From Halichondria panicea (Eukaryota; Porifera; Demospongiae; Suberitida; Halichondriidae): DNA of 35,000 bases. Below, in pieces: positions 18,915 to 27,202 of the stretch; within the stretch, counting starts at the first letter, position 1; each line of letters opens with the position of its first letter. Below the pieces are notes generated by a model, which was not told where the DNA came from, did not search any database, and saw only the letters and a list, made by a program, of their open reading frames with translations. A program made the translations under genes and the position numbers. The stretch lies in the NCBI RefSeq assembly GCF_963675165.1, contig NC_087393.1, positions 5,704,702-5,739,701 of the forward strand, given 5' to 3'.

Positions 18915-19509
18915 ATGTCTGTAGAGCAGTTGAGTGTACAGCGCAAGAGCTTGCAGTGAGTGTACCTCACACACACACACTGTCTCATTGGTTATTAGGA
19001 GGAGTGTATCTGTTGGCTGCTTGTCTAGTGGAGAGCTACTGCTCACTCTCAGGAAGGTACACACATGTTACTACCTTCTTCTATAGTCCACACTCTCCTG
19101 TGTGTAGGGTAGAGGCAGTCATGGCAATACAACACTGACTCTTGAGGAAGCACTATTCAATATGGAGTGTGTAAGTGTGTCCACTTATCACACTTATCAC
19201 ACTGCACACACGCCCACACCCACACACTCACACATAGGGGGGACTGGAGCCTTGCTGTAACCAACTACCTGTCACAATTCAACAGGTACAGAGGATTTCA
19301 GGTTGGTTGGCAGAAGTTGAAGTGCAGTCAACCATGACCACTAGTAGGAAGAAACATACAATGTACAGTGTATGGTCATGGTTGAGTATCTGCCAACCAA
19401 CTTGAAATCCTCTGTATAATTTATTGTAGAGTCTTATTGTTATGTGTTTGTGATTAGGTGTACCACAGTCTAGTGGGGCTGGAGCTGTATCAGGTGAATT
19501 ATTATTATT

Positions 19510-19548
<39 letters not shown>

Positions 19549-19776
19549 AGTGTTAGCTGCAGGCCTATGCTGCTCTCAGGAGGGTTGGACACAGAGTGCA
19601 ACTCAATACAAGGTCTCTTTAGTGTAGTCAACATTCAGTAGTGTTTTTGCTTATTAATTGTATTGGGATTATTATTGTTTCATCTTGTCTCTCCCAACAC
19701 CTTCAGCATGACTGGGCCTGCTGCCCTAAAGATCCTGTCAGTATCTCCTCCTCTACTCTTCCTACTAACTGAGTAA
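18915..19776 (+). CDS. TSEN54: TSEN54-like tRNA-splicing endonuclease subunit, short form (7 exons)
   Basis: TSEN54 is the structural subunit of the tRNA-intron endonuclease that pairs with TSEN2. Exons 18915-18955, 18999-19056, 19108-19170, 19238-19285, 19458-19493, 19563-19612 and 19707-19776 join in phase to 121 residues, against about 526 in human. The recognisable core is LTLEEALFNMECGGLEP, NQLPVTIQQVYHSLVGLELYQ and AYAALRRVGHRVQ, aligned to the Sen54 N-terminal region (human EEALYLLECGSIQL and QVFSHLKRLGY). The long linker and C-terminal endonuclease-fold domain are absent. A strong alternative donor (gtaagtat at 19774) overlaps the stop and could splice to further exons before 20142, but even then there is not enough room for the full protein. 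It may be a truncated gene, a lineage-short form, or a misread 3' end. Confidence 0.65.
19287..19417. mobile_element. 131-bp MITE forming most of a TSEN54-like intron
   Basis: The ends are TACAGAGGATTTCA and TGAAATCCTCTGTA, followed inwards by ggttggttggcaga and its complement. The T of the 5' splice site GT (19286-19287) is the first base of the element. Blocks such as accatgaccacta match the MITE at 13077-13222. Confidence 0.85.
19515..19548. repeat. (TG)n microsatellite
   Basis: TG run in the TSEN54-like intron before the exon that starts at 19563. Confidence 0.95.
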
Positions 19777-20142
19777 GTATTACCTCCCTCTAATGTTGTG
19801 CAGTGCTTGAATACAATGCAGGTTGGGAGCACAAGTACAAGGCACACACTCATGTGCTTCTGGTGTCACCTTGACTGTGGGAAACTCTCAAACATTTTAT
19901 TTATTAAGTACAATAGAAATTGAATTTTGTGTGTAGGTTGCTCCTTACAACTGCAAGTGTGGTTTATACATGATTGTACCCATAGCTAAGTAATTAATAT
20001 TAACGATTTGTATCTAGTAGAGCGCAGCAATAGTGTATCAACGCCGCCCTCTCGTTATTACTTTCTAAACCAGGCAAGGTAGCAATCCGACCGCACCCTT
20101 TAAAAAGCTTATCAAGAGCCTAGCTGTCAACTCGAGTGAAGA
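19777..20142. other. Interval between the TSEN54-like gene and the septin
   Basis: Contains the septin promoter and possibly further TSEN54-like exon sequence: an acceptor near 19821 followed by about 37 open codons, none aligned to known TSEN54. No repeat or RNA gene was recognised. Confidence 0.4.
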
Positions 20143-20855
20143 ATGGACTCCGGAGCTATTCTTACACAGGCCCAGTACGATGGTAAGCAAGGGACAACGC
20201 CGGCCGAGCTGATATAATCTGTGTTCTTTTGTTGCAGTCATAGCCAAAGTGTTTCGTAGTGCTGACACTGAAGAGACAGGTTCCATTGAAGCGTCTGTAG
20301 TTCCCTCTCTGGCTGGCAAGGCTCTTGGCTCTGTCAAGGAGAGTGACTTGCACCTCATACGTTACCGAGCTGAAGCTAAAGCAGGTACCTAGCTAGCTAT
20401 GTATATCGTATGTAGCACACCGCCCCCTTTACTCATGAATCAGCCGCCATTCCTTTGGTGTTTCAAAGGAAAGGAACGGCGGCTGATTCATGAGACTACT
20501 TTACTACTAGGGGTATAAAGTTAGTTACATGTGTCCCTTTCATACCCACTATTTTCTAGGAGAAGGGCGTATCTCATTTGCTGATTTCCTGGAGCTCATG
20601 GCAGAGGTCATGTCACAGACAACACGCTGGGGAAACCTGGCTACTAAGTTGGATGGTTACGTTGGGTTTGACACAGTGCAAGAACAGATACGCAAGAAAT
20701 CTCTGAAGCGAGGTTTTGAGTTCAACTTGATGGTAGTGGGTGAGTGCATTCCATGGCTACCCACCCACACACTCTGTGTACACACGAACACACCTAACAC
20801 CCCTAACACACACACTGTGTACACTATACACACACACACACACACACTGTGTACA

Positions 20856-20908
<53 letters not shown>

Positions 20909-21106
20909 GCGAAACAGGACTGGGCAAGTCTACACTCATCAACACTTTGTTCAAGTCTAAGATAAGTAGGTCCACTTGCACTCCTCCTCCACACCCTGTT
21001 CCCAGGACTACTGAGGTCAACTCTGTCAGTCATGGTAAGCTAACCATTGCCTGCTGAACCCTGTGTGTGTGTGTGTACTCTGACCCCATGTGTGTGTACC
21101 CTGACC

Positions 21107-21146
<40 letters not shown>

Positions 21147-22439
21147 AGTGGTGGAGGAACAAGGAGTGAGACTCAAGCTCACGGTCACGGACACTCCAGG
21201 CTTTGGTGATCATATCAACAATGACAAATGGTAAGTGAAGTATTTGACAGGGTGTCATACAGGGGAAAGGGGGATATCCCCCCCCCCTAGCTCCAATTTC
21301 CCCCCCCCTTTTTGCATTCAGGTACTAGTTGCATGTATGACTGAGTGTCCATAGCTGGCAATTTTACATAACGGTTGACCCTTTTTTTAGCAAAATGTTC
21401 TGGATTTTTCTTATTTCCCCCCTCTACTTCAAAATCCTGTATGACACCCTGTTTGACATGTGTTAGTAGTCAGTCTTCCTTATAGCTGGGTTCCCATCAT
21501 TGAGTACATCAATGAGCAGTTTGACAAGTACCTTAATGAGGAGGTGGCTATTAACAGGAAGAAGGTGATTCCTGACACAAGAGTTCATGCCTGCCTCTAC
21601 TTTGTTCCTGCCACTGGACACAAGTCAGTAGTCCCGCCCACTCACTCATATATTTATTATTAGTGTGCTTTGGTTACAGTTTGCGTCCTCTGGATGTGGA
21701 GTTTATGAAACGCTTGCATCATTGTGTCAACATAGTACCTGTCATTGCTAAAGCAGACACTCTAACAGTAGAGGAGAGAGATGCCTTCAAGAAGAGAGTG
21801 AGTTACACCCACACCACCACCCACACCACCACACGCACCACCACCCACACCACCACCCACACCACCACACACACACCACCACACACACCACCACCCACAC
21901 CACCACCGACCCCCATGTAGGTAAGGGAGGACTTGCTGCATCATGGGATCAAGCTCTACCCTGCAGCCTATGGAGCAGAGGACGAAGATGATGCTACCTC
22001 TAACTCCAAAATAGAGGTACAATCACTCACACACACCCACACCCCCCTCACACACACCCACCCACACCCCCTCACACACCCACACTCTTTCTCTTTTTGT
22101 AGCAACATATTCCATTTGCTGTGATTGGTAGTGATCGCGAAGTAGCGGTGGGTGGGAAAAAGGTTCTGGGAAGGCAAACAAAGTGGGGCTTCATTGAAGT
22201 GGAAAACAAAAAGCATTGTGAATTTGCTCAACTGCGTGACATGCTTATCAGGTGTGTGTCTGTGTGTCCGTCCCCCTCTTGACTTATGCTATTGTGTGTG
22301 TCCCCCTCTTGACTTATGCTATTGTGTGTGTAGGACTCATATGCAGGACCTCAAGGAAACAACTGATAAAGTGCATTATGAGAACTTCCGTCACTCGCGA
22401 CTGCAACAAACTCAAGTAGCTGGAGAGAGCAACATTTAA
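20143..22439 (+). CDS. Septin of the SEPT3/9/12 type with an N-terminal EF-hand-like region (10 exons)
   Basis: Septins are filament-forming GTPases of cytokinesis, cortex and cilia. Exons 20143-20182, 20238-20384, 20560-20739, 20909-21034, 21149-21230, 21486-21623, 21680-21797, 21921-22016, 22103-22251 and 22334-22439 join in phase to 393 residues. The GTPase domain starts near residue 97 ([13 protein letters not shown]). It has P-loop GETGLGKST (123-131), [11 protein letters not shown], the G4 motif AKAD and the septin-unique element IPFAVIGSD...GRQTKWG...[10 protein letters not shown]. There is no C-terminal coiled coil, as in the SEPT3/9/12 group. Residues 1-80 are unlike other septins I know: two helix-loop-helix segments ([13 protein letters not shown] and [15 protein letters not shown]) resemble degenerate EF-hands that lack most calcium ligands. 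The exon 2 to exon 3 junction lies within the second, so this region is spliced to the septin domain, not a neighbouring gene. Confidence 0.93.
20432..20494. mobile_element. Imperfect hairpin element in septin intron 2
   Basis: Arms CTCATGAATCAGCCGCC and GGCGGCTGATTCATGAG, extended by ttcctttg/caaaggaa. The repeat ctttact is present at both sides (20427-20433, 20499-20505), a likely target duplication. The termini resemble the CFAP61-intron hairpin (CTCATGGATCAGCC). Confidence 0.8.
20825..20906. repeat. (CA)n microsatellite at septin 3' splice site
   Basis: CA tracts interrupted by ctgtgtac run up to the acceptor CACTAG of the exon at 20909. Confidence 0.96.
21112..21146. repeat. (TG)n microsatellite at septin 3' splice site
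   Basis: A TG run ends in the acceptor GTACAG of the exon at 21149. Confidence 0.96.
21248..21451. mobile_element. 204-bp MITE in septin intron 5
   Basis: The ends CAGGGTGTCATACAGG and CCTGTATGACACCCTG are inverted repeats and TTTGA flanks both sides (21243-21247, 21452-21456). The interior has C-runs and no reading frame. The intron is 255 bp, so the element accounts for most of it. Confidence 0.87.
21806..21912. repeat. CACC/CA-rich minisatellite in septin intron 7
   Basis: Variable units of cacaccaccac fill the intron almost from donor to acceptor. Open frames across it are compositional. Confidence 0.94.
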
Positions 22440-23404
22440 CTAACCAACTTGCCAGGGAACACATTTCTTAGACTTTAGTAATAATTTAGAATCATAGATA
22501 TCCCAGTTGCTGTAATTATAGTTGAGCTCTGAATGGCATTTTGTGTACATTTTACTTATTATTGTTGTGGTCTGACGTACCGAGTTGTCTCCAAAATAAC
22601 GCGGAGACAAGCTGGCCGGCTGATCTTTATGTCTGCCAAATGGCCTAATACTAGTTGGGCGGAGCCCGACCGTCCATGGCAGGGACGGTCGGGCTCCGCC
22701 TAATACTTACAGTTGTCATGCACACATGCATAGCGCATGTCATGTTAGAGCACATGTCATTTGCAGCCACGAGATCTAGACAAAGAGAGAGCAAGACGAG
22801 GCGTACCCTGCCGGCTGTCTCGGTCAGCTTTTGGTGAGCGCTATAGCTAGCTAGCAAGGTGGTAGTTCAATTCAATTCAGTTCAATTTCAGTTCAATAGT
22901 TGGACATTCTTCTTATATAGTGACAGCCTTGTGTTAAAGTAGCTCTGTGTATACTGTCCTTATATTGTTCTCTCATGTCTTACTCACAGATAACTACTCA
23001 ACGCTGCACAGCACAGGATTCAGCATTCAATCACTCTCATAATTTTATTGTCATTTCATCTTTTATGGGGGACGCCCCACTCTTAATTTTTATCACTGAA
23101 TGGCTGCTGACGTACGTACGTATATATAAGAGCACTACAAGATACGACAGGAAAGGGTTAGTATAATAATTATGTATTGTCCCATGCATAGTGATGTAGT
23201 GTACTATCTGTTACTTCCTCTGGTATTCAGTCCCTTTAATGAGCACAGGATTATATAATACATTACTATACAATTATCTGCTGTATTCCATATTTTAATA
23301 GGGTACTGAATTTATATGGATGTATGGATGGTGCAACATAGAATGCTGGATTGGCTATTGGCTGGGGGATGGAGTGGAGTGGATCTACCTCTGAGAGACA
23401 AAGG
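22440..23404. other. Intergenic interval between the septin and the tandem arrays
   Basis: Apart from the hairpin at 22658-22700 and a short caattcaattcagttcaat repeat at 22866-22895, nothing was recognised. No splice-supported coding segment was found. Confidence 0.6.
22658..22700. mobile_element. GC-rich perfect hairpin, 18-bp arms
   Basis: Arms GGCGGAGCCCGACCGTCC and GGACGGTCGGGCTCCGCC surround a 7-nt loop. cctaatact occurs at 22644-22652 and again at 22699-22707, suggesting a target duplication. Much richer in GC than its surroundings. A small foldback element unrelated in sequence to the CTCATG hairpins. Confidence 0.8.
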
Positions 23405-23427
23405 CTTGTACATTTTGTAGCATTATC

Positions 23428-26400
23428 GTAGCATCTTGAGCTCCCCTTTCTTTATCACTCAATCTGCAGGCAGTGTATGTGATTTTCTGACAGGAAAGGC
23501 TACTCTAAACAGAGGGAGTCGGCCACACAAGGTATAGTCTAATAATTATTGTACAGTACTAGATGATCTTCTCTGTTTTGGGTCAGATGCAATCACTAGC
23601 CAGTTTAAAACATTTCTTCTACTCTTGGCTTAAGAAATTGTATTTTATTATTGTACCAGCATTAGGTAGTTAACTCCACTTATGCATTGACCTCTACTAC
23701 CGTGTAGCGGGAAATTTCGTTATTTGAGCCCCTGAGAAATGTTGTATAGTTGTTCACATTTCAATGCCAAGAAACCAATAGCTTTGCATGTGAAATACTG
23801 GTGCGTGGGAGTGTCTTCCATTTATATTACATGAAGTGTGAAGTGTGTTGTAAGTTTGTACAGAGAGGACTCCCATGGTGGCAATGAATGTATGGCAATG
23901 ATCTGATGATGGCTCCACTGCTCTGATGGACCAATGCAGGAGAAGTTATTCTGTATAATTATTACACTAAATTAATGTATGCCACTGTTTGGATCGGTTT
24001 CTGTTCTGCTCAGCTTCTTCCTCCAACTTGCTTACGCAGGCTAAGCTTATTCTTAATTAGTTCATTCTTAGTTCATTCTATAGTCTAGTATATTGTCGGT
24101 TTGGTTGTTTTATGTTTTTCACCTGGTCATACGGAATCACTTCATTAATTTTTATACAGTGCAGACCACACCTCTATCCACACATTGTACCTGCACATCC
24201 TGTATATATGGGGCCACACCCCCACTCACTGTACTGATATGTGGTCACACCCCCATACATGGTAACCCTCTTGACCACACCCCAATCCTATTCTGTGTTT
24301 TTGTGTACAGTACACACATCATCCGTGTCTTTATCCCCACACCTAGTCGGAGGGAGCAGCAAGTTCTACTAAGAGCCAGCATCACCCACTAACCAACACT
24401 CTACAAGACCTACCTACTACCAGCTAGGACAGCACACCACCCGGGACAGACTCTACTATACCCATGTAATACGCCTTTGTATTACGATCATGATACAATT
24501 TGCTGCCCTCCCTCGCCAATGGATTGAATAATTATGGACACTCGCAGGACAACTAAGAGACTGACACACAATAATAGACACCAAAGGTCCAGTTACTGTA
24601 TCATGTACGAATATTCTGTTGCTTATACATTTCGTAACATTATCAGTAATTGACTGTAGAGTAGCATCTTGAGCTCCCCTTTCTTCATCACTCAATCTGC
24701 AGGCAGTGTATGTGATTTTCTGACAGGAAAGGCTACTCTAAACAAAGGGAGTCGGCCACACAAGGTATAGTCTGATAATTATTGTACGGTACCTTCTCTG
24801 TTTTGGGTCAGATGCAATTGCCTTCAATCACTAGCCAGTTTAAAACATTTCTTCTACTCTTGGCTTAAGAAATTGTATTTTATTATTGTACCAGCATTAG
24901 GTAGTTAACTCCACTTATGCATTGACCTCTACTACTGTGTAGCGGGAAAGTTCGTTATTTGAGCCCTCGAGAAATGTTGTATAGTTGTTCACATTTCAAT
25001 GCCAGGAAACCATAGCTTTGCATGGTGCGTGGGAGTGTCTTCCATTTTTATTACATGAAGTGTGAAGTGTGTTGTAAGTTTGTATAGAGAGGACTCCCAT
25101 GGTGGCAATGATCTGATGATGGCTCCACTGCTCTGATGGACCAATGCAGGAGAAGTTATTCTGTATAATTATTACACTAAATTAATGTATGCCACTGTTT
25201 GGATCGGTTTCTGTTCTGCTCAGCTTCTTCCTCCAACTTGCTTACGCAGGCTAAGCTTATTCTTAATTAGTTCATTCTTAGTTCATTCTATAGTCTAGTA
25301 TTATTGTCGGTTTGGTTGTTTTATGTTTTTCACCTGGTCATACGGAATCACTTCATTAATTTTTATACAGTGCAGACCACACCTCTATCCACACATTGTA
25401 CCTGCACATCCTGTATATATGGGGCCACACCCCCACTCACTGTACTGATATGTGGTCACACCCCCATACATGGTAACCCTCTTGACCACACCCCAATCCT
25501 ATGCTGTGTTTTTGTGTACAGTACACACATCATCCGTGTCTTTATCCCCACACCTAGTCGGAGGGAGCAGCAAGTTCTACTAAGAGCCAGCATCACCCAC
25601 TAACCAACACTCTACAAGACCTACCTACTACCAGCTAGGACAGCACACCACCCGGGACAGACTCTACTATACCCATGTAATACGCCTTTGTATTACGATC
25701 ATGATACAATTTGCTGCCCTCCCTCGCCAATGGATTGAATAATTATGGACACTCGCAGGACAACTAAGAGACTGACACACAATAATAGACACCAAAGGGT
25801 TACTGTATCATGTACGAATATTCTGTTGCTTGTACATTTCGTAACATTATCAGTAATTGACTGTAGAGTAGCATCTTGAGCTCCCCTTTCTTCATCACTC
25901 AATCTGCAGGCAGTGTATGTGATTTTCTGACAGGAAAGGCTACTCTAAACAAAGGGAGTCGGCCACACAAGGTATAGTCTGATAATTATTGTACGGTACC
26001 TTCTCTGTTTTGGGTCAGATGCAATTGCCTTTAATCACTAGCCAGTTTAAAACATTTCTTCTACTCTTGGCTTAAGAAATTGTATTTTATTATTGTACCA
26101 GCATTAGGTAGTTAACTCCACTTATGCATTGACCTCTACTACTGTGTAGCGGGAAAGTTCATTATTTGAGCCCTCGAGAAATGTTGTATAGTTGTTCACA
26201 TTTCAATGCCAGGAAACCATAGCTTTGCATGGTGCGTGGGAGTGTCTTCCATTTTTATTACATGAAGTGTGAAGTGTGTAAGTTTGTATAGAGAGGACTC
26301 CCATGGTGGCAATGATCTGATGATGGCTCCACTGCTCTGATGGACCAATGCAGGAGAAGTTATTCTGTATAATTATTACACTAAATTAATGTATGCCACT

Positions 26401-26996
26401 GTTTGGATCGGTTTCTGTTCTGCTCAGCTTCTTCCTCCAACTTGCTTACGCAGGCTAAGCTTATTCTTAGTTCATTCTTAGTTCATTCTATAGTCTAGTA
26501 TATTGTCGGTTTGGTTGTTTTATGTTTTTCACCTGGTCATACGGAATCACTTCATTATTATCAGTGCAGACCACACCTCTATCCACACATTGTACCTGCA
26601 CATCCTGTATATATGGGGCCACACCCCCACTCACTGTACTGATATGTGGTCACACCCCCATACATGGTAACCCTCTTGACCACACCTCCACCCATGCATT
26701 GTGTCGTACATGCTGTGTTTTTGTGTACAGTACACACATCATCCGTGTCTTTATCCCCACACCTAGTCGGAGGGAGCAGCAAGTTCTACTAAGAGCCAGC
26801 ATCACCAACTAACCAACACTACAAGACCTACCTACTACCAGCTAGGACAGCACACCACCCGGGACAGACTCTACTATACCATGTAATACGCCTTTTTATT
26901 ACGATCATGATACAATTTGCTGCCCTCCCTTGCCCATGGATTGAATAATTATGGACACTCGCAGGACAACTAAGAGACTGACACACAATAATAGAA
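23428..26996. repeat. Tandem array, three copies of a ~1.2-kb unit
   Basis: The landmark gtagcatcttgagctcccc occurs at 23428, 24661 and 25868, so units are 1233 and 1207 bp and the third runs to about 26996. Copies share the same order of blocks, including a degenerate MITE end (tgtagcgggaaa) and a CCACACCCC-rich section. The ~99-codon + frames at 24093, 25304 and 26522 vary in length and composition and contain intergenic-like sequence, so they are not called as genes. Copy 2 and copy 3 are closer to each other than to copy 1 in the first 400 bp. Confidence 0.93.
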
Positions 26997-27074
26997 ACCT
27001 AACTGCATTTTTGCCATTAATATAATAAAAATAATTTTGCCATTAATTAATCATTAATTATAGCGGAATCATGC

Positions 27075-27176
27075 ATGCCTGCATGATAGTAGTCTCATGA
27101 ATGAGTCGTCCTTTGTCCCACATGCATGCCTGCATATGATATAGTAGTCTCATGAATGAGTCGCCCTTTGTCCCAA
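27075..27176. repeat. Direct duplication of a CTCATGAAT-bearing element end
   Basis: Two copies of tagtctcatgaatgagtcg followed by yccctttgtccca lie about 54 bp apart, together with catgcatgcctgcat. The TAGTCTCATG start is shared with the hairpin elements at 3801 and 20432, so these look like half-elements of the same family. Confidence 0.65.
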
Positions 27177-27202
27177 AGAATAGCCCCGCCCACTTACTAT
27201 GA

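Noticed and set aside
24093-26812. Recurrent ~99-codon frames in the 1.2-kb array as a gene family
   Set aside because: No domain, changing ends, low complexity and no splice context; explained by copy similarity.
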